Assembly (NCBI GenBank): GCA_009909085.1
Contig: JAAANX010000106.1
Location: forward strand, 1-44,367
From: Cyanobacteria bacterium GSL.Bin1
GTDB lineage: Bacteria > Cyanobacteriota > Cyanobacteriia > Cyanobacteriales > Rubidibacteraceae
Direction: 5' to 3'
DNA length: 44,367 nucleotides
In this document: positions 34,029 to 43,118 of the stretch, in pieces
Layout of the letters: every line of letters starts with the position of its first letter
Numbering within the stretch: the stretch's first letter is position 1
Position numbers and translations under genes: made by a program
The notes under the pieces: generated by a model
Seen by the model: only the letters and a program-made list of their open reading frames with translations
Database searches by the model: none
Told to the model about the DNA's origin: nothing

Positions 34029-35033
34029 ATGCTGATATCAATCGTAATTCCTGTTTACAACGGTGGGGCAAACTTTCAGAGATGCTTGGCTAGTGTAACA
34101 GACAGTCTAACTTCTGCTGATGAAGTGATTGTTGTTGCTGATGGCGATACCGATGGATCTTGGCAAGTAGCCGAAGCCTTTGGGGCAAAAGTACTACAGC
34201 TACCAATATCTGGAGGGCCAGCGCGAGCTAGAAATATTGGAGCGCAAACGGCTCAAGGGAACTTGTTATTTTTTATGGATGCAGATGTTACCCTTCATCC
34301 TCAAACTTTAGGTTTAGTGAAACAGGAGTTTGAAAGAACACCAAACCTAGCTGCTTTGATTGGTTCTTATGACGATGAACCAGGTGCAGACAACTTTTTG
34401 TCACAGTACAAAAATTTATTTCATCACTATACTCATCAGATGTCTTCAGAAAATGCCTCCACATTTTGGGGAGCTTGTGGTGCAATTCGCCGGTCTGTCT
34501 TTGAAGTAGTGGGTGGATTTGATGAAAGTTATCGGCACCCCTGTATTGAAGATATTGAGTTAGGATACCGACTCAAGCAAATGGGTTACTCCATTCGTTT
34601 GTGCAAAAATATTCAAGTGAAACATCTCAAGCAATGGCAGTTAGGAACTCTTCTAAAAGCAGAAATTTTTCATAGAGCTTTGCCTTGGACAGAATTGATT
34701 CTGCGTAATCGCTACCTTAATGCTGACTTAAATCTAAATCACACTAATCGTTTCAGTGTCGTTTTGATTTTTGCATTAGTACTCAGCTTACTCAGTAGTT
34801 GCTTTGTACCTAGATTATTCTTATTAAATATAATTTTGGTACTCATACTATCATACCTAAATCTCGACTTATACTGCTTTTTTTACCAGAAGCGGGGTTT
34901 AAGATTTACTTTACAGGTTATTCCTTGGCATTGGCTCTATTTTCTTTACGGAGGAGCTTCTTTTGTTTATCAGGTATTTAGATACTATCTCAAGCTCTTA
35001 CCGTCCGACGAGAGAGAACTCACGTCCTTGTAG
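34029..35033 (+). CDS. GT2 glycosyltransferase with membrane C-terminus
   Basis: A 334-residue GT-A enzyme: ISIVIPVYNGGANFQRCLAS at the N-terminus, VVADGDTDGS, metal site FMDADVTL and acceptor-side GGFDESYRHPCIEDIELGYR (ED motif). Two C-terminal hydrophobic helices (about 240-275 and 290-315) suggest membrane attachment. It probably adds one sugar to a lipid-linked polysaccharide unit. It precedes the flavoprotein gene by 127 bp. Confidence 0.88.
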   Translation: MLISIVIPVYNGGANFQRCLASVTDSLTSADEVIVVADGDTDGSWQVAEAFGAKVLQLPISGGPARARNIGAQTAQGNLLFFMDADVTLHPQTLGLVKQEFERTPNLAALIGSYDDEPGADNFLSQYKNLFHHYTHQMSSENASTFWGACGAIRRSVFEVVGGFDESYRHPCIEDIELGYRLKQMGYSIRLCKNIQVKHLKQWQLGTLLKAEIFHRALPWTELILRNRYLNADLNLNHTNRFSVVLIFALVLSLLSSCFVPRLFLLNIILVLILSYLNLDLYCFFYQKRGLRFTLQVIPWHWLYFLYGGASFVYQVFRYYLKLLPSDERELTSL

Positions 35034-35160
35034 GTATCAGGACACGAAATAGAGCAAAACTGAAAAAAAATTTGCGGTAATTTAGATCATGCTTTAAGAT
35101 GAATAAAAGTAAATTACATATAAATACTTAATTAAAAACAACTAATAGATTAATTATGTC

Positions 35161-36666
35161 ATGAAACAGTATCCTGTAGTTGTTATTGGCGGTGGTCCTG
35201 CAGGTCTAACAGCAAGTTATGAATTAGTGAAGCAGGGAATCAACTCAGTTGTTTTAGAAAAATCTCATCAAGTAGGAGGGATTTCCCGCACAGAAAACTA
35301 TAAAGGTTATCGTATCGATATTGGTGGACATCGCTTTTTTACGAAGGTTGGCGAAGTGGCAGCAATTTGGCAAGACATCTTAGGAGACGACTTGATTCGA
35401 GTGACGAGGCTCTCCCGCATCTACTATAACGGTAAGTTCTACGATTATCCTTTATCTTTAGTCAAAACATTGCTCAATCTTGGTCTATTTGAGAGCATAC
35501 TGATTTTGACTAGCTACTTTCAAGCGAAACTAAGAAAGCGATTCACGTCTCAATTTAAAGTAGAAACTTTTGAAGATTGGGTCATTGATTGCTTTGGAGA
35601 ACGTCTCTATCGTATTTTCTTCAAAACGTATACGGAAAAAGTCTGGGGAATACCTTGTAATAAAATTCGTGCTGACTGGGCAGCCCAGCGCATCCAAAAT
35701 ATGTCTCTCCAAAAAGTCGTGCTGAATACTCTATTTGGGAGTCAAAATGCTAAGAGCCTCATTAAAACATTCGACTATCCTCGCTTAGGACCCGGTATGG
35801 TGTGGGAACGCTGTCAAGCAAAACTGGAAGCGATGGAAACACCAGTTTATCTCAATACAGAGGTGATACAAATTGACCGAGAAGGAATGCGCATCACTAA
35901 AGTGATCGCGCAGCAGGGCAATTTTACTTTTGAGTTAGAGGCAAAACACTTTATCAATTCTATGCCAATATCGCTGCTAGTGAATCGCCTTAATCCCCAA
36001 CCGCCGGCAAAAGTTTTGAGAGCCGCACGAGGACTAAAATATCGAGATTTCTTGATTATAGCTCTAGTAGTTAACCGTGAACATTTGTTTCCTGATAACT
36101 GGCTTTATATTCATAGTCCTAATTATAAAGTGGGTCGTATTCAAAACTTCAAGAACTGGAGTCCAGAGATGGTTCCGGATGCAAGTAAAACTTGCTTGGG
36201 GATGGAATATTTCTGTAACGAAGGAGATAGCTTGTGGGAACTGTCAGACTCAAAGTTAATTGAATTCGCTTCCCAAGAAATTGTCAAGCTTGATCTAGGC
36301 GTTGAAGAGAGTGATGTAGAAGATGGCTGTGTCATTCGCCAACGTAAAGCTTATCCGGTTTATGACGGGGAGTACCGCCAACATCTCCAAGTGTTGCAAC
36401 ACTATCTCGAAATGTTTGAAAACTTGCAAACCGTAGGGCGTAACGGAATGCACCGCTACAACAACCAGGATCATTCCATGCTGACGGCTTTGCTAGCAGC
36501 CAAGAATATTGTCGGTGAAGAGCATGATATTTGGAAGGTCAATGTTGAGCGCTCTTACCACGAGAATTTTACCGATGAAGAGTGGTCAAAGCTGAAGCAA
36601 GAATCTTCCAAGTCAAGCAATGATCCGGTTTCGTTTTCATTTGTATCTTCCCCTAGGTTTAGGTAA
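35161..36666 (+). CDS. FAD-dependent oxidoreductase/UDP-galactopyranose-mutase-like protein
   Basis: The 501-residue flavoprotein has a dinucleotide-binding start VVVIGGGPAGLTASYEL and a second flavin motif GGISRTENYKGYRIDIGGHR. FFKTYTEKVWGIPCNKIRADW is shared with UDP-galactopyranose-mutase-like and amine-oxidase proteins, and a late AYPVYDGEYRQHL and GRNGMHRYNNQDHSML close the FAD site. In polysaccharide clusters such proteins are usually held to rearrange or oxidise a sugar nucleotide, but substrate and reaction here are unproven. It opens the tightly spaced part of the operon; the GT2 gene starts 6 bp after its stop. Confidence 0.85.
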   Translation: MKQYPVVVIGGGPAGLTASYELVKQGINSVVLEKSHQVGGISRTENYKGYRIDIGGHRFFTKVGEVAAIWQDILGDDLIRVTRLSRIYYNGKFYDYPLSLVKTLLNLGLFESILILTSYFQAKLRKRFTSQFKVETFEDWVIDCFGERLYRIFFKTYTEKVWGIPCNKIRADWAAQRIQNMSLQKVVLNTLFGSQNAKSLIKTFDYPRLGPGMVWERCQAKLEAMETPVYLNTEVIQIDREGMRITKVIAQQGNFTFELEAKHFINSMPISLLVNRLNPQPPAKVLRAARGLKYRDFLIIALVVNREHLFPDNWLYIHSPNYKVGRIQNFKNWSPEMVPDASKTCLGMEYFCNEGDSLWELSDSKLIEFASQEIVKLDLGVEESDVEDGCVIRQRKAYPVYDGEYRQHLQVLQHYLEMFENLQTVGRNGMHRYNNQDHSMLTALLAAKNIVGEEHDIWKVNVERSYHENFTDEEWSKLKQESSKSSNDPVSFSFVSSPRFR

Positions 36667-36672
36667 AGTCCT

Positions 36673-37746
36673 ATGGAAAATTCTGATGATTCATTCGTTT
36701 CAGTCATTATTCCTCTTTACAATGGGGAAGCTTTTATTGGTCAAACTTTGCAATCGGTACTGAATCAAACCTATAAGAATTTAGAAATTTTAGTGGTAGA
36801 TGACGGATCTCGCGATCGCGCTCCTGAAATTGTCAGAGAATTTGCTGAAAATGACCCTCGTATCCGCTTACTGCAACAAGCGAATGCAGGAGTAGCAGCA
36901 GCTCGCAATCGGGGAATTCAAGAGGCGAGAGGGGATTTCATTGCCCCCATTGATGCTGATGATCTGTGGCAACCTGACACATTAACGAAGCTAATCGCAC
37001 GATTTCAACAGGGTGACCTTAATTTAGGTGTGGTCTATGCTTGGTCGGTTGATATTGATGAGTCTAATCAACTCACAGGGGGATTCCATGCTGCCAGGGT
37101 TGAGGGAAATGTTTATAAAACGCTGCTTTGCCACAATTTTTTAGGGAATGCCAGTTCTACATTGATCCGAAAAACTTGTCTTGATCAAGTGGGTGGATAT
37201 GAGACACAACTCAAAGCCCAAAAGGCTCAAGGGTGCGAAGACTGGGACTTGTATTTACGATTGGCTGAGCAGTATGAATTTGCAGTAGTGCCCGAATTCT
37301 TGATTGGATATCGGAAATTAAACAGTGGGATGTCTGGGAATTTTCAGCAGATGGCGCGATCGCAGCAACTGATGCTAAAAGCAATTCAAAACAAACATCC
37401 TGAAATTCCTTTTTACCTTTATCGAATTTCTCATAGTAGCTTTTATTTATTTTTGGCTCAACAATCAGATATTAATAACCATCCCCGCGAAACATTAGCT
37501 TGGCTTTGGCAAGCCATCAAAATTGATTGGATTACCCCGATTTGCCGATTAGGGTGGTATGTTTTGCTGGTTAAGAGTTTGCTTAAACATCTTCAAAGCA
37601 GAGAAAGTTACCCGAATGTCAACAGAATTGCTATCCCTCAAGCATTAAGTTTTCTCTCAAAACCTCAGTTAAGCATTAACCCTCTCAAAATTTGGCTGAA
37701 GGTGTTTGTTGGAAATATTCTTCATTACTCATTATCAAAAATTTAA
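36673..37746 (+). CDS. GT2 glycosyltransferase
   Basis: A 357-residue protein of the EpsE/WcaA kind: VSVIIPLYNGEAFIGQTLQS, LVVDDGSRDRAPEIV, ANAGVAAARNRGIQEA, metal site APIDADDLW and GCEDWDLYLRLAEQYEF. No membrane helix is needed. Its DNA has several HIP1 octamers, unlike the preceding island genes. It is part of the operon (16 bp to the next gene). Confidence 0.92.
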   Translation: MENSDDSFVSVIIPLYNGEAFIGQTLQSVLNQTYKNLEILVVDDGSRDRAPEIVREFAENDPRIRLLQQANAGVAAARNRGIQEARGDFIAPIDADDLWQPDTLTKLIARFQQGDLNLGVVYAWSVDIDESNQLTGGFHAARVEGNVYKTLLCHNFLGNASSTLIRKTCLDQVGGYETQLKAQKAQGCEDWDLYLRLAEQYEFAVVPEFLIGYRKLNSGMSGNFQQMARSQQLMLKAIQNKHPEIPFYLYRISHSSFYLFLAQQSDINNHPRETLAWLWQAIKIDWITPICRLGWYVLLVKSLLKHLQSRESYPNVNRIAIPQALSFLSKPQLSINPLKIWLKVFVGNILHYSLSKI

Positions 37747-37762
37747 GGATAGAAATTGACTG

Positions 37763-40417
37763 ATGCTTTATCCGATTAAAGTGGTTGAGATTGAATTAAG
37801 CCAATCGATTCCAGATTTTGTAAATTTAGAGCGGTACTTTTTTTTGAGGGCTTTAGTTCGTCTGCATGGCGTTCCTTTAGGATATGTTCAAGCCCCCATT
37901 ACTTTGGGAAAATGCCGATCCCAAACTTTATCCAAGCTGATTCTAGATCAATACAGTGAGTCAATTATTTGCCAATTGCTTAAAAATGGCTTAGCCTCGC
38001 CAGAACGTCCCAAAGACTTACGGATTGAAGATTTGGTGAACTTGCCCCCTGCGCCGTTTGCGGGGGAAAAGCCCTTGGTAACGGTTGCTGTTTGCACGCG
38101 CGATCGCGCTGAGGATATGAAACGCTGTTTAGAGGCAATCACAAAGTTAGACTATCCCCATCTCGAAATCCTGGTTGTTGATAATGCACCAAAAACCGAA
38201 GCAACAAAAGAATTAATTGACCAGCACTATCCCCAAGTTCGCTACGTGCGGGAACCGCGTCCGGGACTAGATTGGGCAAGGAATCGGGCTATTTTGGAAG
38301 CAAACGGGGAAATTATTGCCTATACTGATGATGATGTGGTCGTTGATTCAGGTTGGGTAAGCGCGATCGCGCAAACATTTGTGGAAAATCCAGAAGTCAT
38401 GGCGGTGACGGGATTAGTTGCGCCCTATGAACTAGAAACCGAAGCGCAAGTGTTATTTCAAGAATATGGGGGGTTTGGGCGAGGATTTAGAGAAAAGTGG
38501 TATCGTAAAACGACCCCAAAATTACCTTGGCAATGGCTCGGTGCTGGGCAATTTGGCACTGGGGCGAATATGGCTTATCGTCGATCGGTCTTTGCCGAAA
38601 TTGGTTGTTTTGATCCAGCGTTGGATGTAGGAACCCCCACGAATGGTGGGGGGGATCTAGAAATGTTTTTTCGGGTGCTTAAATCAGGTTATACGTTAGT
38701 TTACAATCCAAAAGCGATGATTTGGCACCGTCACCGTCGCGAGTATGCTCAGTTAAAACTTCAAATTTCCTTTAATGGCAGCCTGTATGCCTTATGGTTG
38801 AGTATTGCCAAGGCTTACCCAGAAGATTTTCTCTCTTGTTTGATAATTGGTTTGTGGTGGATGTTCTACTGGAATATTCGTCGCACTGTGATTGCTTTAG
38901 GGCATAAAACTCAGTTTCCCCTCGATCTGATTCTTGCTGAGTTGAAAGGAGCTTTTGCGGGATTTGCCGCCTATCCAAAAGCGCAACAACAAGTGCAGCA
39001 GATTGTTGAAAAATATGGTTCGCAAACGGATTCTCCTCTCGCCATTCGTCTCTCCTCTGAAATTCATCCAAATCCCAGTGATCAATATAGTTCAGTGATC
39101 GCGGTTAGAGAAATTGAATTAAGCCAACCCCTCCAACCTCTCACTGATTTAGAAAACTATCCCTGCGTTCGCATTTTTTTAAATTGGCATCATTGCCCTT
39201 TTGGTCATGTAGATTGCCCAAATAATTACCATCCTCTTTCTCGGATCACTCTTGCTCGCCTCATAGTTGATCAATGTCAGGATCGGTTACTAGACCCTTT
39301 CCAAGAAAGCCAAAAAGAGCTCGTGAGGTTGCAAGCACTTAATGCCGTTGCTCAAAGCTATGGTTTATCAACCCCTGAGCCAACCCTTGTTTTACCTAAT
39401 GACATTTCAGTTTCAGTGGTAGTTGCGACGTTTGACCGTCCTCATGACTTGCGGAACTGTTTAGAGCATCTTCAAGTACAGAAAACAGCTCGTTCAGTTG
39501 AAATTGTTGTAGTTGATAATCATCCAGAATCAGGACTAACTTCACCGGTTGTTGAAGACTTTCCTGATGTGGTGTTAGTGCAAGAATCGCGACAAGGGCT
39601 GGCTTATGCCAGAAATGCAGGATTCCTTGCTAGCACTGGAGAAATCTTAATTGCTACTGATGATGATGTTACTGTACCGTCGGACTGGTTAGAAAAACTG
39701 GTGACTCCCTTTGCTCGGTCAGATGTCATGACCGTGACTGGAAATGTCTTACCTTTAGAATTAGAAACCAAGTATCAACAGGCTTTTGAAAATTACGGTG
39801 GATTAGGACGGGGTTATGATCATTTAGAAGTGAATGGCAGATGGTATGATTTGTTTCCTCACAAGCCTTCTCCCACTTGGTTGCTAGGAGCAACCGCTAA
39901 TGCTGCGTTCCGAAGGACAATATTTACCCATCCTGAGATTGGATTAATGGATGAGTGCTTAGGGCCAGGAATGCCTTCTGGGGTTGGAGAAGATACGTAT
40001 TTATTTTACAAAGTGATTAAAGCAGGATATACCATTGTCTATGAACCAAAAGCCTATGTTTGGCATAAGCATCGCAGAAGTGAGCAGGCTTTGAAGCGAC
40101 AACTCTATGGTTATAGTAAGGGTCATGTTTCTTACAACCTTACCACTTGGCTTCGAGATGGGGACTGGCGAGGATTAGCCCAGGTTTTACTGGGTTTACC
40201 CTACGCCCACTATTATCGAATTAAAGAATATCTGTTACGTCGCAGTGATTATCCACTATCTTTAATATTCCTAGAAATTCTAGGTAATTTAGCGGGTCCT
40301 TGGTCGTTGTGGCGATCGCGCTTACGAGTAAAGAAAGAAGGGCGTAGTCTGCCCGATCCGATGCAATCGCCTTTCGCTAGCCCTCCTGCCACTGTTTCAA
40401 CCCAACTTAAAGGGTAA
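37763..40417 (+). CDS. Tandem double GT2 glycosyltransferase (884 aa)
   Basis: This protein is an internal duplication of a two-part unit. Each half has a roughly 100-residue N-terminal module (VVEIELSQ near 9 and VREIELSQ near 450), then a GT2 domain. Half one has VTVAVCTRDRAEDMKRCL, VVDNAPKT, YTDDDVVVDSGW and GGGDLEMFFRVLKSGY. Half two has VSVVVATFDRPHDLRNCL, VVDNHPES, ATDDDVTVPSDW and GVGEDTYLFYKVIKAGY. Both keep the metal-binding acids and the ED-type motif, so both may be active, possibly as a polymerase adding alternating residues. The split GT2 at 15915-16953 belongs to the same subfamily. Confidence 0.9.
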   Translation: MLYPIKVVEIELSQSIPDFVNLERYFFLRALVRLHGVPLGYVQAPITLGKCRSQTLSKLILDQYSESIICQLLKNGLASPERPKDLRIEDLVNLPPAPFAGEKPLVTVAVCTRDRAEDMKRCLEAITKLDYPHLEILVVDNAPKTEATKELIDQHYPQVRYVREPRPGLDWARNRAILEANGEIIAYTDDDVVVDSGWVSAIAQTFVENPEVMAVTGLVAPYELETEAQVLFQEYGGFGRGFREKWYRKTTPKLPWQWLGAGQFGTGANMAYRRSVFAEIGCFDPALDVGTPTNGGGDLEMFFRVLKSGYTLVYNPKAMIWHRHRREYAQLKLQISFNGSLYALWLSIAKAYPEDFLSCLIIGLWWMFYWNIRRTVIALGHKTQFPLDLILAELKGAFAGFAAYPKAQQQVQQIVEKYGSQTDSPLAIRLSSEIHPNPSDQYSSVIAVREIELSQPLQPLTDLENYPCVRIFLNWHHCPFGHVDCPNNYHPLSRITLARLIVDQCQDRLLDPFQESQKELVRLQALNAVAQSYGLSTPEPTLVLPNDISVSVVVATFDRPHDLRNCLEHLQVQKTARSVEIVVVDNHPESGLTSPVVEDFPDVVLVQESRQGLAYARNAGFLASTGEILIATDDDVTVPSDWLEKLVTPFARSDVMTVTGNVLPLELETKYQQAFENYGGLGRGYDHLEVNGRWYDLFPHKPSPTWLLGATANAAFRRTIFTHPEIGLMDECLGPGMPSGVGEDTYLFYKVIKAGYTIVYEPKAYVWHKHRRSEQALKRQLYGYSKGHVSYNLTTWLRDGDWRGLAQVLLGLPYAHYYRIKEYLLRRSDYPLSLIFLEILGNLAGPWSLWRSRLRVKKEGRSLPDPMQSPFASPPATVSTQLKG

Positions 40418-40424
40418 AATTTTT

Positions 40425-41225
40425 ATGCGAGTTAAACTGCTAGGTCGAATGTTTCAACAACAGTGGCAACTTCCTTATCTATGGGACTTGTTACGCTCTT
40501 TGGTTGATCGCAACCTGAAATTGATGTATAAGCGATCAACTTTGGGCATTGCATGGACTTTGATTAATCCCTTATTGCAACTCGCTGTCTTTGTCTTTGT
40601 CTTTCAGATTATTCTCAACATCAACATTCCTCAATATGCTTCCTACGTATTTTGCGGGCTACTGGTATGGACATGGTTTCAAAGTTCTCTTTTTGAAGCA
40701 ACTGGGGTGATTATCAATAATCAGCCCTTAATTCGCCAACCCAGATTTCCAGTGGTCATTCTTCCCATTGTCGTTGTTAGCACAGGACTGATTCACTTCC
40801 TTCTGGCTTTGCCAGTACTAATTATTTTTCTGCTCATTGATGGGGTGCAACTGACTCCCTGGGCCTTGCTATTGCCCCTGTTGAACTTAGTCCAATTTCT
40901 ATTGACAATTAGTATTGCCTATTTTCTGGCAGCTTTAAATGTCACCTTTCGAGATACCCAGCATACCCTAGGCGTTGTCCTGCAGCTTTTGTTTTACATG
41001 ACACCCATTTTCTATCAGATTGGCAACATTCCTGATCAGTATTGGTATGCTTATGGCTTAAATCCTTTGGTGCATCTTGTGACGTCTTATCGACAGATTT
41101 TGATCGGGGGCACCCAGCCCGATTGGCTTGCCTTAGGAATGATTTTAGGGTGTTGCGCGATCGCGCTGCCAGTGGGTTATCGTATTTTCAAGCGTCAAAG
41201 CCTTCGTTTTGTAGAGGAAATTTAG
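40425..41225 (+). CDS. wzm: ABC-2 polysaccharide export permease (Wzm type)
   Basis: The 266-residue permease has six membrane helices and the family start LLRSLVDRNLKLMYKRSTLG followed by AWTLINPLLQLAVF. The C-terminal ILIGGTQPDW and RIFKRQSLRFVEEI are also typical. It pairs with the ATPase encoded immediately downstream (stop and start adjoin) to flip a lipid-linked O-antigen- or capsule-like polymer across the inner membrane. Confidence 0.92.
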   Translation: MRVKLLGRMFQQQWQLPYLWDLLRSLVDRNLKLMYKRSTLGIAWTLINPLLQLAVFVFVFQIILNINIPQYASYVFCGLLVWTWFQSSLFEATGVIINNQPLIRQPRFPVVILPIVVVSTGLIHFLLALPVLIIFLLIDGVQLTPWALLLPLLNLVQFLLTISIAYFLAALNVTFRDTQHTLGVVLQLLFYMTPIFYQIGNIPDQYWYAYGLNPLVHLVTSYRQILIGGTQPDWLALGMILGCCAIALPVGYRIFKRQSLRFVEEI

Positions 41226-42479
41226 ATGCAAGAGGCGATTATTGTTGAAAATTTAGGGAAATGGTTCAGTCGCTATCATTCTCAAAAGCCCGTCACCCTT
41301 ATGGAAGCTGTTTTATCTGGTTTACAACGAATGAAGCCAGTCGAACAATTCTGGGCTCTAAAAGAGGTTTCATTTACAGTTGCTTCAGGAGAAATGCTGG
41401 GAGTTATTGGTCACAACGGAGCTGGAAAATCAACATTGCTCCATTTGTTAGGCGGTGTGGTTCATCCCACTGAAGGTCGCATTCGGGTTCAGGGTAGAAT
41501 TGGCGCTTTACTTGATTTAGGGGCAGGAATGCACGGTGATCTCACCGGTCGAGAAAATATATTTGTCATGGGAATTGCAGCCGGTTTAACCCGCAAAGCG
41601 GTAACCAAAAGGTTGGAAGCGATCATGGAATTTGCTGAACTGGAAGCCTTTATTGATAATCCGGTTCGCACTTACAGTACCGGGATGATGATGCGCCTGG
41701 CGTTTTCGGTTGCTGTGCATACCGAACCTGAGGTGTTGCTAGTGGATGAATTTCTCTCTGTTGGGGATTTATCTTTTCAAGCCAAGTGTTTAAATCGCAT
41801 TGCCGAAATGAAAGATCGAGGTTGCGCGATCGTACTAGTTTCCCATGATGTGGGGCAAGTGGAACGGCTCTGCGATCGCGCTTTATGGCTCAAAAACGGT
41901 ACTGTTCTGGCTTACGGTGACCCCGCATTGGTTGCTGGACAATACACAGCGCAAATGAGATCTCAAACCGAGCAACTGACTCCTGATTGTCCTGAAACCC
42001 CAACGGCAATCGAAGGTAAACTAAAGCTCAAGGAAAATCGTTTTGGTTCTCTAGAAGTAGAAATCGAAACCGTACAACTCCTTCCCCAAGCAACAATCCA
42101 CTCAGGTGAACCCCTTTGTGTTGAAATTCGCTACCAAAACCAAAAGGCAGTTTCTGCTGCGATTTTCGGCGTTTCCGTTACGCAGTCGGACAATCAAAAA
42201 CTTTTGGAGATTAACACCGCTCATCAGGAGGCTTTTGCCATTCCACTGCAAGAACAAGGAATTCTGCGTTTACAAATTGATCGGCTAGATCTAGCATCAG
42301 GAGAATATTTTATTGATGTCGGGATTTATGAAAAAAATTGGAGTTATGCCTACGATTTCCATTGGCACATCTATTCGCTTCTAGTAAAATCAACACTTTC
42401 CTCTCAAGGTGTTCTCAATCCTCCAATGCACTGGGAAGTGGCATCAGAAAATCTTTCTACTCAATCAGCAATTACTTAA
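41226..42479 (+). CDS. wzt: ABC polysaccharide export ATPase (Wzt type) with C-terminal cargo domain
   Basis: A 417-residue protein. The ATPase part (1-240) shows Walker A GHNGAGKS, the Wzt/TagH signature YSTGMMMRLAFSVA, Walker B VLLVDEFLSVGD and H-switch VSHD. After a linker, residues about 265-400 form a beta-rich region like the Wzt C-terminal domain, which in O9a/O8 systems recognises the capped end of the glycan before export. This suggests a cap-dependent exporter. It is the last clear gene of the operon. Confidence 0.92.
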   Translation: MQEAIIVENLGKWFSRYHSQKPVTLMEAVLSGLQRMKPVEQFWALKEVSFTVASGEMLGVIGHNGAGKSTLLHLLGGVVHPTEGRIRVQGRIGALLDLGAGMHGDLTGRENIFVMGIAAGLTRKAVTKRLEAIMEFAELEAFIDNPVRTYSTGMMMRLAFSVAVHTEPEVLLVDEFLSVGDLSFQAKCLNRIAEMKDRGCAIVLVSHDVGQVERLCDRALWLKNGTVLAYGDPALVAGQYTAQMRSQTEQLTPDCPETPTAIEGKLKLKENRFGSLEVEIETVQLLPQATIHSGEPLCVEIRYQNQKAVSAAIFGVSVTQSDNQKLLEINTAHQEAFAIPLQEQGILRLQIDRLDLASGEYFIDVGIYEKNWSYAYDFHWHIYSLLVKSTLSSQGVLNPPMHWEVASENLSTQSAIT

Positions 42480-42506
42480 CCAAAAAAATTGAGATTCTAT
42501 TAGTTT

Positions 42507-42823
42507 CGTTCTTACCGTCAACAACGATCTTTCGACTTACATTCAGCAAGTGCGAAACTGGATGCAGGAAACGATTAACGAAAAGCAGTGATCCCGATTT
42601 AATGGCAATTGCCACTCAAGATAACCACACGGCGATTTTTTTACTCATTATCAATAACAATTCAGAACCCCGCGAAGTTAAGACAGTCATTCCAAGCTTC
42701 GATAACCCAAAAAAATTAACAATTTGGGAATTTAGTTCAGCAAATTTAGATTCTATGCTTGAAGAAAACTATATTGAAGAAGATTCTTTATTTTTTGAAA
42801 TTCCAGCTCAGACCAGCCAATGA
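42507..42823 (+). pseudogene. C-terminal fragment of an unidentified, possibly glycosidase-like protein
   Basis: Frame one reads LTVNNDLSTYIQQVRNWMQE and TINEKQ, then stops. Another frame continues DPDLMAIATQDNHTAIFLLI and later KLTIWEFSSANLDSMLEE to a stop at 42823. The join looks like one decayed gene end. It ends a 413-bp stretch without intact genes between Wzt and the small frame at 42893; nothing else was seen there. Confidence 0.35.
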
Positions 42824-42892
42824 ATCAAAGTTGATTCTCCTGTCTAAAAATTATAAAAAAACAAAATTTCATAACAACATTGCACATACCCA

Positions 42893-43084
42893 CTAAGGTG
42901 AAGACTGGTTGCCTAAAAAGATTAAGTCATTATTCGACAAACTTATATGGAAAAAATCTTTGTCTTTGTTACTCGAATTCAGTGGAGATGGTAAAGTACT
43001 CCATTCATCTTTTAATTGATTATCTTTAGATGGAGAGATTTTCACCTCCCATATTATTTCATGTCTTGATTTAAAAATGCACAT
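42893..43084 (-). CDS. Possible small protein (63 aa) at the island edge
   Basis: The start ATG overlaps the stop of the upstream gene as TAATG and lies within the 37-bp repeat. In the undisturbed arrangement this same ATG began mscS. The product (MCIFKSRHEIIWEVKISPSK and on) has no family I know. It may be an accidental frame created by the island insertion. Confidence 0.25.
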   Translation of the reverse strand: MCIFKSRHEIIWEVKISPSKDNQLKDEWSTLPSPLNSSNKDKDFFHISLSNNDLIFLGNQSSP

Positions 43085-43118
43085 TAATCTTCTCCAATTA
43101 AAAAGTTATTTTGACTCA
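43082..43118. repeat. 37-bp direct repeat, right boundary of polysaccharide island
   Basis: A perfect copy of 32575-32611, here in its native place as the 3' end of the gene at 43084-44268. Distance between copies is 10,507 bp. This is the att-like or target-duplication signature of an inserted segment. Confidence 0.92.

Noticed and set aside
42338-42823. 161-codon frame starting inside Wzt
   Set aside because: Its first half is a shadow of the Wzt gene; only the part after about 42590 looks like protein and belongs to a decayed gene end.
42893-43084. Remnant of mscS at the right island edge
   Set aside because: The frame shares only the ATG with mscS; the residues that follow show no similarity to the channel N-terminus.
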